DNA from: Diaporthe sp. PMI_573
Taxonomy: Eukaryota > Ascomycota > Sordariomycetes > Diaporthales > Diaporthaceae
Direction of reading: 5' to 3'
Assembly: GCA_021399435.1 (NCBI GenBank)
Contig: JAJTUP010000006.1
Location: 1,116,001-1,180,000, forward strand
Length of the DNA stretch: 64,000 bases
A program made the position numbers and the translations under genes. Of the stretch, positions 13,309 through 24,314 are shown piece by piece (positions within the stretch are counted from its first letter, which is position 1; the number at the start of each line of letters is the position of its first letter). The notes beneath the pieces are model-generated. The model was not told the origin of the DNA. It ran no database searches and was given only the letters and a program-made list of their open reading frames with translations.

Positions 13309-14417
13309 TCACTTGTCCCACGAGTGATACTTTTCGCCCCTCGAGAACCTCTTCCTCCTCCCGCGGCGGCCGACGCAGCAGTCGACAGACCACCAGACCA
13401 GGCAGACCAACATGGCCGCCGTGGCCCCCCACGTCAGGCCCAGGAACCTCCTCCCGGGGTCTGCGGTGACGCCGACCTGCTCGGCGTATTGCTCGACGGC
13501 GCGGGCGCCGATCACCGCGATCGCAGTCGCAAGGGCACTCGCGACCGCGACCACCAGGAAGGCCAGAAGCGCGAGGACGATGTTTGCGCATGCGGACACG
13601 CGGCCCGAGAAGGCAAAGGAGAGGATGGAACCAAGCGTCGCGAGGCCGATCACCCCGATTGAGATGCAGTCTGCGGTGGTCTTGTTAGCATTCTAGTGGG
13701 GACGCAAAGTGGGCTTGGGACGTACAGATGATGAAGGCCACGCGCTGCACGATGTGAATAGCGTCGATGCCGCGGTCGATCTCATCCGGCCAGTTCAGGT
13801 CCGAGACGTTCAGCCAGGCGTTGCCCGAGGCGTTTATGTCGCGCTGCAGGGCGTCGTGGGGGTCGAACTGGAAGTTGGCGCTGCGAGGGCTGCAGTACGT
13901 GAAGTTGCGCGTGATATCGCTGCGGGAGACGGTCTCGTTCGGTACCGCCCTTGGCTCGTAGTAGCCCTCACAATACTGTGACGGATCGGGTTAATTTTAC
14001 CTTTTTTCCTTGATGCAAAGCGAGCGTGCTGTTACTAGGCAGTCACTTACGGTCATGAGATTGGCCGTGTAGAAGTCGTGGATGCCGAGCCGCTGAAGGG
14101 CCTCGTTCAGCAGATCCTCGGCGTCGTCCTTCAGGAACGGGGGAATTGAATCCAGAATCGCGGCCAGCTCGGGATGGCTGTCCACATAGCTACTGTTGAG
14201 GATGCCTTGGCCGATTTGTGAGGTGTTCACCTGAGAGTCTCTGTTAGACCACAAGCACTAGTGTTTCAAGGGACAATGACAGGATGCATCGCCTTCTTAC
14301 CGTGATGAGTGAAAACTCCGGCAGGAACGAGGTCGTGGAGCCTGCAAATAGACACAACAGTGTCATAGCGAGGGCCCCGAGGCCCAGGAGGACTGGTCCT
14401 ATGGCAGAGAACCTCAT
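13309..14417 (-). CDS. SUR7/PalI family integral membrane protein
   Basis: Four exons read leftward (14417-14301, 14230-14051, 13975-13726, 13670-13309), 302 residues. Helix 1 at about 5-27 (GPVLLGLGALAMTLLCLF) is followed by a large extracytosolic domain with several N-glycosylation sequons and two cysteines (YCEGYY at about 100, FTYCSP at about 127). Three more helices follow near 184-204, 208-238 and 257-278, then a basic tail (CCVGRRGRRKR). This 1+3 helix layout with a Cys-containing loop after helix 1 is the claudin-like Sur7/PalI plan. Sur7 proteins mark eisosome-associated plasma-membrane domains and affect wall assembly; PalI acts in alkaline-pH signalling. The sequence does not decide between them. 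All introns (70, 75, 55 nt) keep phase and have canonical ends. Confidence 0.88.
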
Positions 14418-15849
14418 CGTGTCGTGGGCTCTGACGAGATCAGATGCTGGAAGCGATTCCCTTCGTAGCTTTGGCAGGTGGCTTGCTTGTCGGCAGATAC
14501 AGCGTTTTCAGTCAGCAACACGTAACTACGACCCCCCGATGAGGTCGTTGACTTTAAGTGCTGGGCTGGCGGGCCCATCATACTTTTAGTATTGAAGATG
14601 TCTACCCAGCCGCGAGAGACAAAGCACACAAGTACATGTACCAAAACTTGGAGCACTGGGCATGTCGTCACAGCTGGGCCTGGCCGCCCTGGGCGACCGA
14701 GTTGGCGTCACCCTGCAGCTCCAAATCCCTCCCGGGGTACACGTCATATTCGAGCTACAGACCTTTGAGTATCAAAGCGTCGACCCTAGCAGAGCGTAGC
14801 ACCCTCAATCAGAGACCCAAGGTCACAGTCGGAAATCATCGACATTACACGCTAGCTTGAGCCCCTAATATCTGGGTGTGCGTTACTAAAACCCATTGGT
14901 TGCTTCTTTCACTTCTGCAATACTGTGTAACACTTGTCCGCCGTGTCTTCCCACTTGTTCAAATCGCTATTCGACGTTGTCCCCTGTTGCCAACAGTCTC
15001 TTTGGCTCCTGCACGCTGCCAGTGCCTGCCTTGATGCATTTGGGCTTTTGCAAGGTATTCTAAGGACTACCAAGTGGCGTGGCCTCTTGTCCTCAGCCGC
15101 CGTTTACTTGGCACATGAAACATACGAGACTCAACACGGCCGAAAGCTGTGGGTTTACTACTAGAAGAAAAGCACCTGCGCTATGCTGATCTCAGATCTG
15201 CAATCGTTAAGTGCGTTACAGCTGCCCGGAGATGGTAGTATTACATAACCAGGTTCACATTTCATGGCATCTTCTTTCATATTATTTCAGTGTCTTGTGG
15301 GCAAGATGGTCCACAGGTGAACCTGATCCGTACTGCATGATTGGCATCTTTCCTAGAGCCAAGTAAGAACAGGGTCGCATTGTAGACGAGTTGAATAGTT
15401 ACAATAACCTAACCTCAATAACGAATGGGCCTGTGCTATGCCAAAAGATCACTGGACAGTAATATTCTATACGACAGATTTGAGGCCTCAAGAGCCATAT
15501 TTAGAATCCAAAAGCTGACAACGTCACATGTCCAGTCTCATAGATGGAAACACATTGCTTAAATGAAAAACGCGACGGCAATATTGATGCAGAGATGTTA
15601 CAATTATCTAGCTCTTCAACTCTACTCTATCTCGTGTGCTCTGGCTGACAAGATCAATTCCCGGTCTCACGTCCCTGGCGACATGCATATTTGTCAAATG
15701 TACCGCCATTGTTGGGCAACCCCGTGAGCACGGAGAACATACCGGATAGTTGACACGAGCCAGTCCAGGCCATTATTCTGTGTATATGTCCAACACATAT
15801 GGCCGAATAGATCGCAGATTGGGCAACCCAATGCCTGAGTACATTATGC
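14418..15849. other. Intergenic region, Sur7-type gene to Rei1-like gene
   Basis: 1.4 kb holding the leftward Sur7-type promoter and the 3' UTR of the Rei1-like gene. A 76-codon open frame (14934-15164, +) shows no domain. No RNA gene or mobile element is seen; 15.2-15.65 kb is AT-richer than average. Confidence 0.55.
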
Positions 15850-16866
15850 CTAACCACACTGGTAGACAGGGGTTTCAGTGTGCCAATACGCATACAAGTT
15901 CTTGTTCCCCTTCCGGTCCACTTTGCTCTGCCTTCGCCTCTCCTCCTTCTGCACCTTGACCGCGTGCCTGAATTGTGCCGCCAATATCGCGCGCTGCTGA
16001 GACGGCGGCAGGTGCACCAGGCTGTTCCGGTCGTTGGCGCTCATGCTCGCCAATTGGTACGTGACCGTCTCCTTCTCGCGCTTCTCTCTCTTGGAGAGCA
16101 ACCGCGTATCAGATACACCTGGGGCGGGCTCCTCCTGGCCAGATGCCCCCTCCTGTTCCTGTTCCTCGTCGTCGGCTTCTATCAGGGTGTGCTCTAGCCG
16201 TGAGGCATAGTTCCGCGCTCGGCGGCGCAGCTGGGTGGATGACGGCCCTGTTGATGCTGACGATTGTTTCGATATTATCTTACCTGAGGGCAGCCGGATC
16301 GAGTCCTGGCCGACTGCTAGTGGTGTTCGACTCGAGCTTGCTGCCGTCTGCTCCTGATTACTCTCCTCACCATCGCCCTCGTTTTCACTTTCCACGTCGT
16401 CTTCCGGTTCAGAGAAGTCGTAGAACTTGGCGAACTCCGAGTCTTCCTCCGACGTGTCAAAATTGCAGTGGCCTTTGCCGGTCATGTGTTGCTGTACAGC
16501 TTGTACCGTGGCCCTCTCTGTTCCGCATCTAATGCATTCTAGATATCCGAAAATAATGAGATGTAGATATCTGAAGAGAACCTCGAGGTCGACTGCGAGA
16601 TGTTGTTGATGGGGAATAAACAGGCCATGTGATTTTTGCATGTGTGCCGTACTAGCGGTGAAGTTTGGTGAGACTTTGGGACAGAAGAGGCATTGCTCAG
16701 GGACGAATTGTGGCATTGTGGAGTCAGGAGAGTCGGTTGACTCCTGTGGGGAGGTAGGTGTAGAGTTGTTCTGGGGACTCAATGACGGATTCATTGGTGG
16801 CTGTGCAGTTGTGGTTGTGGTTGTAGCTGTAGTTGTCTCTAGCATGCCAACGAAGTTGAAGTGCAA
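15850..16866 (-). CDS. Rei1-like C2H2 zinc-finger protein (zf-C2H2_2 type)
   Basis: One uninterrupted reading frame of 338 residues. After a Thr/Ser/Pro/Asn-rich N-terminus (to about 50) comes a paired-finger domain of the Rei1/Reh1/ZNF622 kind: CLFCPKVSPNFTASTAHMQKSHG (cysteines about 59 and 62), then ECIRCG ... QQHMTGKGHC. An acidic stretch (EEDSEFAKFYDFSEPEDD) and a C-terminal block, KREKREKE ... RNSLVHLPPSQQRAIL ... RKGNKNLYAYW, again follow Rei1. Rei1 is a cytosolic factor that helps recycle Arx1/Alb1 from pre-60S subunits. The N-terminal U1-like C2H2 finger of true Rei1 is missing, so this is probably a diverged paralogue rather than the orthologue. The second Met (codon 8, MLETTT) is a possible start. 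No introns. Confidence 0.82.
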   Translation of the reverse strand: MHFNFVGMLETTTATTTTTTAQPPMNPSLSPQNNSTPTSPQESTDSPDSTMPQFVPEQCLFCPKVSPNFTASTAHMQKSHGLFIPHQQHLAVDLEVLFRYLHLIIFGYLECIRCGTERATVQAVQQHMTGKGHCNFDTSEEDSEFAKFYDFSEPEDDVESENEGDGEESNQEQTAASSSRTPLAVGQDSIRLPSGKIISKQSSASTGPSSTQLRRRARNYASRLEHTLIEADDEEQEQEGASGQEEPAPGVSDTRLLSKREKREKETVTYQLASMSANDRNSLVHLPPSQQRAILAAQFRHAVKVQKEERRRQSKVDRKGNKNLYAYWHTETPVYQCG

Positions 16867-17807
16867 GTGTTGTAATTAATATTCAAAACTCAGATACGCT
16901 GAAGTCTTATAAAGTGTCCAGTCTTGGATGGGTGATAAGGATAATGGATGATCGAGTGTGGACTGAACTGATAATTCTCAATCCGTATTATATACTTGGA
17001 CCCTACTATATCTATCGTGTGTGAGGTGTAAGTGAGTTGCACTCTGGGGACCACGGCTGGGGTACTTGGGGTCCGTGAGTCAGGACCATTGCAAGGGATC
17101 CCACAGGCCCGGAGGGCGGGAGACCAGCGCTACTGCGCCGAAACCCCACTAAAATGTGCAACTCGACGAATGATATGCTCGTTGGCTTACTGACGAGATA
17201 TGATTCATAGTGAATCTCAACGAAGCCACCTGCAGTAGCTATGGCTAGCTACTGGGCATCACGAATGGGTGATCTAGATCGCACAGCCCAGACAATATTC
17301 GGCATGCGTGATGCTTATGTCCTACGCCAGGCCAGCCTCGTGTAGATCAACGAACAAATTCCCAGTTTCGGAACGTTTTGGGAGCTCTCCATGCGCAGGG
17401 TACCTCGGTTTCCAGATTGGGTTAAATTGTGTGATTAGGCCAGACTCTCTCCGTGTCTGAGGTGATGCCCGCAGAGGCAGTGGAAGCTCAGAACATGCTA
17501 TGGCAGAGTGGTACTGGCTAAGCTGTCTACCAAGATAAGGATGATTACCACCATTACTATATCTTCTCAACAGTCACCCCCCCCTGTCTTGTGTCTCTTA
17601 TACAAGACATCATTCACGGCCCGAGGCCGGATACCCGGAGGAGTTCAGCAGGTAGCAAACATAACGGCAGAGGCTGGCCAACAGCGCAGCGCGACTTCAT
17701 ATTCCTAAAAAGTCCACCCTCCTCAGCATAATAGAGAATGAAATAAAGCAGAACCGATCCGAAACGCCGACATCCAGACTTCGTGAACTCGTGACCAGGC
17801 CGAGTGA
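16867..17807. other. Intergenic region upstream of Rei1-like gene
   Basis: 0.94 kb containing the leftward Rei1-like promoter and the WW-protein 3' UTR. A C-run near 17577-17584 is the only low-complexity tract. No coding feature is supported. Confidence 0.55.
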
Positions 17808-18775
17808 TCAGAAGTCGCCGCCTCCATCATCACCGCCGAAATCATCATTACCGTCCTGGTATCCTTCCTGATAGGCTTCTTGTTCTCCGTGGTCGTCGAA
17901 CGCCTCGTTGATGAGAGCGCCACCGACCAAGCCGGCTCCTAGACCGAGCGCCGCCCCACCGGCCATGCCCATCCCTCCGCCGCCGCTCTTCTGGGGCCTG
18001 CCTCCGTAGCCTCCGTAGCCGCCACCGTAGCCCCCGCCGTATCCTCCCTGTGGAGGATAACCACCGTAACCGCCCTGTGGGGGGTAGCCCCCGTAGCCTT
18101 GCTGGTGGTGACCGTACTGCGGCTGCTGTGGTGGGTAGTACCCGCCCTGCTGGGGATAATGGCCGCCGCCTCCGCCGAAGCCGTGGCCACCGCCGCTGCT
18201 GAGCTTGCTCTTGCCGGCGCCGAAGATCTTGCCCAGCAGGCCCTTGCTCTTCGACTCGCCCTCGCGGGGCGGCAGCTGGCTCGGGTACGGGCTCTGGCCC
18301 TGGCCGGGAGCCGGGCTCGAGTTCATGTAGCTCGAGGCTGCGCCGGCGGCGGCGCCACCGCCGAAGCTGCCGCGGGCGCGGGCGTCCTCCTCTTGTTGCA
18401 GCTTGCGCGCGAACTCGGCGTCAGAGTCGACGGAGCTGGAGGCGCCGCCGGGGCCGGTGGACTGTGGGGTGAATGGGTTCGTCTTGGAGTCGGTGGGGGC
18501 AGGCCCGCTCCCGCCTCCGTAGGCGGGTGGAGGGCCCGGGGGGGCGTCATCGCCCATGGGGGGCCTGGCCGGCTCGGTGGGCTTCTCCCATTGGGATTTC
18601 TTGGTAAAGGTGTTCACGTAGAACCTGGGCCAGATTAGTGCTTGGTCTGGGGTGATGGGCGTGTTCGTTGTGGCGAGAATGCTCACCATTCTGAGTATTG
18701 CGCATTCCATCGGGCAACCCACCCCTCGGGAACCTTGGGAGGTGGGGGCCCTGAAGGAGCGTCGAAATCTGCCAT
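17808..18775 (-). CDS. WW-domain protein with Gly/Tyr/Gln/Pro-rich low-complexity region
   Basis: Two exons (18775-18687, 18624-17808), 301 residues. The WW domain spans about residues 17-45 and is only complete after splicing: the first Trp is in EGWVARW, the intron splits the codon of the Trp in SEWFYVNTFT, and the final Trp-Pro lies in KKSQWEKP. WW domains bind Pro-rich ligands such as PPxY. Downstream are a Pro-rich spacer, a short acidic-charged segment (DSDAEFARKLQQEEDARAR) and a long YPPQGGYGG-type low-complexity region. A Gly/Ala hydrophobic stretch (AGGAALGLGAGLVGGAL) and an acidic Gly-Asp tail close the protein. Such proteins are common in filamentous fungi but mostly uncharacterised; phase separation or scaffold roles are only a guess. 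The 62-nt intron has GTGAGC/CAG ends. Confidence 0.88.
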
Positions 18776-19871
18776 AGTCGTTGACCCAGCTGTTGAGGTT
18801 CGTGTAATCTGTGTGTGAATGTGATTTAGAATCGATGGTCTAGGAGATCTGGCAGAAGTGGGGATTGTCGATGGTGCTAAAGGGTGTGGTGGCGATGAGG
18901 ATGAAGATGGTGCTGATGACGATCAATTGGCGAGGCGTAGTGTAAGTAGGTTGTGGTGGGGCAGAAGTGGGATGCGACGGCGGGTGTTCGAGAAGTCGAT
19001 GCAGCTCGACGATCGCAAAATCACCGCCTGCCCTCGGGTGCGGCGGGCGTGGGCTGACTGACTTACCAGAGCTTTATACCTCCTCAAGAGTCAAGAGTGT
19101 GACTTAGGTCGATGAGCTGGCGGGACCCAGAAGCAAACAGTCGCCTCCAGACAGTTAGACATACGACGATGGTGGCAGTCCGGCGGTAGGTGATGCGAAA
19201 CAGTCCCAGCACAGCCCCAAGCTTACTGCTGTAAACCGCAGTGGGCACGGGGTCTCAGACCGAAATCCCGGTAGGCCTCCCTCCCGAAGGCGAGGCCCTT
19301 GTCAGTCGGGGCCCGACTAGTCGCCCGCTGGCCACCTGCTGTTTCTCCTCTTACGAAGCCAACCATCGCACGTGGCCTATCTGCAGCACTTCTTCTATTG
19401 GCATTGGTAGACTAATGATGATCCTCAAGTGCCTCGCGATCCTTCATCATCTTGGCATTGAACCTGCCCAGCCATCGTCGTGATGCCCTGCAGACTCAGA
19501 CCCCCACGGTCTCCATGTGCCCAATTGCTACAAGCTTCAAGACTGATCTTTGGACGAATTAACACGAGGGCGTGAGTGCAAGCGGCGAACATATCAGCTG
19601 CCTCCTCGACTTGGATGCATTTCTCCCCGATTCACCTTTGATATGACATTGCTACAGGATCTGCAGCTGCCATATGCTAGACGTTTTAACTTCAACGTGT
19701 TCTCGAAAGACACATCCGGAAGGCAGCAGCTTTTCTTCTCATAAAATAGGCTGCAGCTTGTTGATTACAATTTCATCAGCTGTGCCGCAGAGTTTGAGAC
19801 CAAGTGGCTCAATGTATCCACGGCCACTATGCTCGGAAAATGACAGTCTTTTTCCTGGCTGTTAAACAAGA
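18776..19871. other. Divergent intergenic region, WW gene / metallophosphoesterase
   Basis: 1.1 kb head-to-head region. Besides the TATA element listed separately it holds no recognised feature; several short purine-rich repeats (GATGAGGATGAAGATGG near 18894-18910) lie in the WW leader. Confidence 0.55.
19072..19078 (-). promoter_or_regulatory. TATA box candidate of the WW-domain gene
   Basis: TATAAAG on the minus strand about 300 nt upstream of the WW-gene ATG, in a GC-rich setting where it stands out. The position fits a fungal promoter with a long leader; the transcription start is not visible. Confidence 0.4.
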
Positions 19872-20804
19872 GTGTACGAGCTGGCCACCGGAAGAAGCGT
19901 AACCATATGTCAGTGGCACTTGGGGATGGAATCACTTCTCGCACGACCACGGCCCAGTGCCTGGGAATCCTTCCTCCGCTCGCCTCTGCTGTACCTCGCC
20001 CGAAAGCTATACAGCAATCGTGACATAGTCCCCCGACGCTCCATATCGGATCCCATCACCGTGATCTGCATCTCCGACACCCACAACAGCCAGGCCGCGC
20101 TCCCCGATGGCGACGTACTCATCCACGCGGGCGACCTCACGCAGGGCGGGACCTTCTCCGAGCTCCAGGCCGCGCTGGACTGGCTCCAGGCCCAGCCACA
20201 CGCGCACAAGATTGTCATCGCCGGCAACCACGACGCCATCCTCGACCCGTCGCGGGACTCAGGGAACGAGAGGGCCCGGCTCCACTGGGGGGACATCACC
20301 TGCCTGTGTGATGAGTCTGCCACCGTCCGGTGTTCCAACGGGCGGAGGCTGCTTGTCTACGGTAGCCCCCTCTCGCCCCGTCACAGCAACTGGGCCTTCC
20401 AGTACCCCAGGTCGAAGGACGTCTGGGCGGGCGCTGTGCCGGACGGCGTGGACATCCTCGTCACCCACGGCCCGCCGCGGGGGCATCTCGACCTGATGAG
20501 ACTAGGTTGTCCTCACCTGCTCCGAGAGGTGTGGCGGACGCGGCCGCGGCTGCATGTCTTTGGGCATGTGCATGAGGGCTACGGGCAGGAGTGGGTCAGG
20601 TTTGACAGTTTTCAGGGTGCATTTGAGCAGGTGGTGATGAGCAGAGGCTTGGGGAGGGTTGTGAGCTTTGGCAGGCTGATGTTTGAGGTTTTACGGGGCA
20701 GCTTCCGCTCGGCGAAGGAGGCACCGTGCCTGTTGGTCAACGCGGCCATGGTAGGCGGGCTCTGGGATAAGGATAGGAGGGAACCGATTACGGTTGTGAT
20801 ATGA
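19872..20804 (+). CDS. Calcineurin-like metallophosphoesterase (MPPED-type)
   Basis: An intronless frame of 310 residues with the full dinuclear-metal motif set in order: SDTHN (D69, H71), AGDLTQ (D88), AGNHDA (N119, H120), VTHGPPRGHLD (H199) and FGHVHEGYG (H232, H234). The arrangement and the short length fit the fungal MPPED1/2-like group of phosphoesterases, whose physiological substrates are poorly known; phosphodiester or phosphomonoester hydrolysis is inferred. Residues 35-45 (LLYLARKL) are mildly hydrophobic but do not make a clear signal peptide. Codon 19 (MESLLARP, at 19926) is an equally good start and would remove an N-terminal segment that shows no similarity I recognise. Confidence 0.88.
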   Translation: MYELATGRSVTICQWHLGMESLLARPRPSAWESFLRSPLLYLARKLYSNRDIVPRRSISDPITVICISDTHNSQAALPDGDVLIHAGDLTQGGTFSELQAALDWLQAQPHAHKIVIAGNHDAILDPSRDSGNERARLHWGDITCLCDESATVRCSNGRRLLVYGSPLSPRHSNWAFQYPRSKDVWAGAVPDGVDILVTHGPPRGHLDLMRLGCPHLLREVWRTRPRLHVFGHVHEGYGQEWVRFDSFQGAFEQVVMSRGLGRVVSFGRLMFEVLRGSFRSAKEAPCLLVNAAMVGGLWDKDRREPITVVI

Positions 20805-21533
20805 TCAGGAGAGCCACGCTGCTGCTAGGTGGAGTGGTATGCAGAGGTAGCCTGGTAGGACAAAGAGCCAGAATTGGACTGTTTACTTGAGACTGAGGTC
20901 CATGAATGATGAGTATCTGCAATACCTTTGTTTCTCCACAAGCTTGGACCAAGCCTGGGTGGCATCAAGTGAGAATTGTGTGCTGGAGACCATCCATCGG
21001 CAATAATTGTGTCTTTCACAATATGATGTGTTACATGGACGTCTTGACTCCTCTGAACAAGGCTCAAGAATAGCAGCAGATATCAGGGGACGATGAAACA
21101 GTATCCGGCTGTGACGTAGTGATATGCAAGATGTTGTGTGGGCCACATTAATCTATCCATTGAATAATCAACATTACTTGTTGAGCAGATGTCTGTGTGC
21201 ACTCTGTCTACCAGTCACGTCAAATTGACGAGTTATGTCCGGATGTTGGCCAAGACTAACACTACACGTGTCCCCGGGAAGTCCTACTGTCCGGGTGACA
21301 ACATGTGCCTGGGTAGGACTTTGGTTGCCAGAAGCAACAAAGGGAAAGCAGACCCTTGCGAGCCACCCAATTCCTTCCGTACCCAGGTAGCTGGAGCAGT
21401 GAGGCTCGGCAGCGGGCCACACAAAGCCAGCCCCGGGCTGAGGACTCCACTGTTGTCAGCGACAGCAAAGAACTATGGATAGAGTGTGTGTCGCATGTCC
21501 CACGAGATGTCCCATGGGTTCGCCACTGGACAC

Positions 21534-21558
21534 CACACACACACACACACACACACAC
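21534..21558. repeat. (CA)n dinucleotide microsatellite
   Basis: An uninterrupted run of about 12 CA units in the intergenic region between the metallophosphoesterase and RHO1. Confidence 0.95.
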
Positions 21559-22682
21559 GCCCCAGACATGTGAAGGTGCAGACCTGTATGCAGCCTGTGC
21601 TTATTACCCCGTCTTCAACGTTGCGCTGGGCAATACCCGTCCCGACTAGGGGCCAAGGAAGCCCGTTGTTGGATGCAAGATTGACAGGGCAGACCTTGGG
21701 AGGGGGTCAAGAGGTCGGTAGGACGGGCGGGCTGTTATCTCCTATCAATACCAGACTCCATTGCTGCGTATACGACTTTGATACGATTTTCCGGCTCCAC
21801 CCCTCACAACAGCACCGAATCCGGCATTAGACTTGAATCACTGCAGGATATCCGTGGCCAACAGTCCGAGGGGGACCGCCGTTACGCCATCACCAGTGCT
21901 ATTAAACGTCTAGCCAAACAGCCAAACTAGTCTCTTTCAGCCGGCAGGTCATGAATTACACAGTAGATGCCAGCCCAGCAGACTACAGAGGTAGGGCTGA
22001 CATGATGATGAGTACAGGGTATGGCCCACGGAACATTACCTGTATTCCTCCTAGCACGAGCAAGTCTGACCGTGGCATGCATGTGCTCAGTTGTTTGGCG
22101 GCCTCCCCACACACCTCCCAGCCCTGGACTCAACTCGACCGGTGCTTACATACCCTATTGCATGTACCATCAGATTTAGGTGGTATGTGCCTGTTGGCTG
22201 TGATGAGGGTGCTGGAAGAAGCAAGATACTAAGGGAGATTTGGGGATTGTGAGTGGTACCTGGGTGGTGAAAGAAGAGCCTAGAAGACCGGGGGCACGGG
22301 TCGTGCGAATATGCGTGTGTGTGCGTGCGAATCAGGCTCAGGTTGAGAGCGCATGTCGATGCCAGCTGAAACCAGGTAAGCCCAGAGTTTAAGTTGATTG
22401 TCTCTGTGTGATTGCCCAGGCATGTCATTTTGGGTCATTTGGGGCCAGTAACCGGGCTGCCTCAAGCAATAAACTCGAGGCATGGCAGAGGTAACGAGGT
22501 GTCCAGATAGCAGGGCAGAGGAAAGAGCAGAAGCAGCACACACACACCAGGGGTGTCCGGGAGCGAACCAGGCAGAGGCAGTGCAGGCGGTGCAGGCGGT
22601 GCAGGCAGGCCCTCGGCGTCCATCCCCTCCCCATCCCCTCGCCTCGCCTCCCCAGGCGGGCTGGCCAGTCCAGTCCAGGCCG

Positions 22683-22724
22683 GGTCAGGTCAGGTCAGGT
22701 CAGGTTAGGTACCTAGGTAGGTAG
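22683..22724. repeat. GTCAG/GTTAG/GGTAG short tandem array in RHO1 promoter
   Basis: Four to five copies of GTCAG followed by GGTTAGGTACC and three TAGG/GTAGG units, about 300 nt upstream of the RHO1 start. It could be a simple repeat or a cluster of regulator sites. Confidence 0.75.
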
Positions 22725-23014
22725 GCAATGTACGGAGGTAATCTCTTACTGCCAAAACCCCTTTATTCACAGCCTGTGAGAGCCCCACTCCGTCGCTGTC
22801 GCTTGGCCCCTGCCACCCCAACCCAAACCTTGGAACCTCCGACCTCTACTTCCACTGCCTCTTTCCTCCATCCATTGGGAAACATCCGTCACGCCCGTTC
22901 TTCCTCCTCCCGTCCATCTTTGACTTCACCCATCGCCTTTCGCCTGCTTCTCACCAGCCTGCAATCCTCCACCACAACCGCCAGCCCTTCATCCCACAAC
23001 CCACATCCTCCAAA

Positions 23015-24314
23015 ATGGCAGAACTCCGCCGAAAGCTCGTCATTGTCGGCGATGGTGCTTGCGGAAAAACGTGTCTGTTGATGTGAGTAGCCACTCCTCC
23101 TCCAGCTGCCTCTGCTGCCTTCTCTCTCTCTCTGCTGCGACCGCGCACCTGCTCCTACTACTACTATCTGCCTATCTATCGCCTGCTTCATCTGCCACTG
23201 CCCATCCATCCATCTGCCCATCAACAGCCTGCCACGCCCTCCCCATCCTGTGTTGTCCTCGCCGTGCTGACCTCAATCCCAGTGTTTTCTCCAAGGGTAC
23301 CTTCCCCGAGGTAAGAGACTCGCCGTTTTGCCGCGTCGATCCCGAATTCGTCATCTCCCCATTCACCATTCACCGTGTGCCCCCTGTCACGAGGCCGCCC
23401 ATTTGGCAAAAGTCAACAACAACAACAACACCAACACCGACACCAACTTCCACCTCCACCAGCATCAGCATCAGCACCAGCACCAGCACCTGCACCTGCA
23501 CCAGCCTAGTCCTTCTGATTCTCATGGCCGCCCTCGCCCACAAACACCGCCTTCCAACCCGCTCTCGTCAATACACAACACCACCTCGCATCTAGAAGCC
23601 TGTGTCTAATTTTACCTAGGTCTACGTCCCCACCGTTTTCGAGAACTACGTTGCCGATGTCGAGGTCGACGGCAAGCACGTCGAGTTGGCACTATGGGAT
23701 ACTGCTGGCCAGGAAGATTACGACCGTCTCCGACCGCTGTCATACCCCGACTCCCACGTTATCCTGATCTGCTTCGCTGTCGACTCGCCCGACTCCTTGG
23801 ACAACGTTCAGGAGAAGGTAAGAACCCTCCACCCCCAACTAAGGTTATCTCGCACCCGACCGGGGGCTACCTGTGAGTCACCTGATGCTGATGCCTCCTG
23901 CAGTGGATTTCTGAGGTCCTCCATTTCTGTCAAGGACTTCCCATCATCCTGGTTGGCTGCAAGAAGGATCTGCGTTACGACAACAAGACCATTGAGGAGC
24001 TCCGCAAGACAAGCCAGAAGCCCGTCAGCCCCGAGGAGGTAAGTGTGCTGCCCCTGTGTCTGCCCTGACACAGCGCTCCCGAGACACAACAGGCCTGGAA
24101 CCTGCATATGTCTCTGTCTGGGATCAACACGGATTGCTAACCGGCATATGCTACGCAGGGTGAGGAGGTCCGCAAGAAGATTGGCGCCTACAAGTATCTC
24201 GAGTGCTCAGCCAAGACCAACGAGGGTGTCAGAGAGGTTTTCGAGCATGCCACACGTGCTGCACTTCTGCAGCGGAAAGGCGGCAGCAAGAAGCACAAGT
24301 GCCTCGTCCTGTAA
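23015..24314 (+). CDS. RHO1: Rho1 small GTPase
   Basis: Five exons (23015-23082, 23283-23310, 23620-23817, 23904-24038, 24159-24314), 194 residues, the exact size of fungal Rho1. The P-loop GDGACGKT is at 12-19, the effector region [10 protein letters not shown] at 33-42 with Thr37, switch [16 protein letters not shown] at 58-71, the guanine-specificity motif CKKD at 117-120, SAK at 160-162, a basic KKHK and the geranylgeranylation CAAX box CLVL at the end. Rho1 is the membrane-bound regulatory subunit of beta-1,3-glucan synthase and activates Pkc1 wall-integrity signalling and actin polarity. The second exon is only 28 nt. Introns 1 and 2 (200 and 309 nt) are much longer than others in the window, and intron 2 carries a trinucleotide-like repeat. 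Confidence 0.98.
23412..23504 (+). repeat. Degenerate CAA/CAC/CAG trinucleotide-hexanucleotide repeat in RHO1 intron 2
   Basis: A run of AAC and CACCAG/CATCAG-like units, interrupted but clearly periodic, within the 309-nt second intron. It is non-coding in the RHO1 model. Confidence 0.8.

Larger units (their letters stand above)
20805..23014. other. Intergenic region upstream of RHO1
   Basis: 2.2 kb between two rightward genes. It contains a CA microsatellite and a GTCAG array (listed separately), GCAGGCGGT repeats near 22577-22604, and a pyrimidine-rich leader of about 250 nt immediately before the RHO1 ATG. No other coding sequence is supported. Confidence 0.6.

Noticed and set aside
13281..13325. 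tRNA T-arm-like GGTTCGACTC with inverted repeat
   Set aside because: The remaining cloverleaf arms are absent, and the sequence overlaps the stop codon of the Sur7-type gene.
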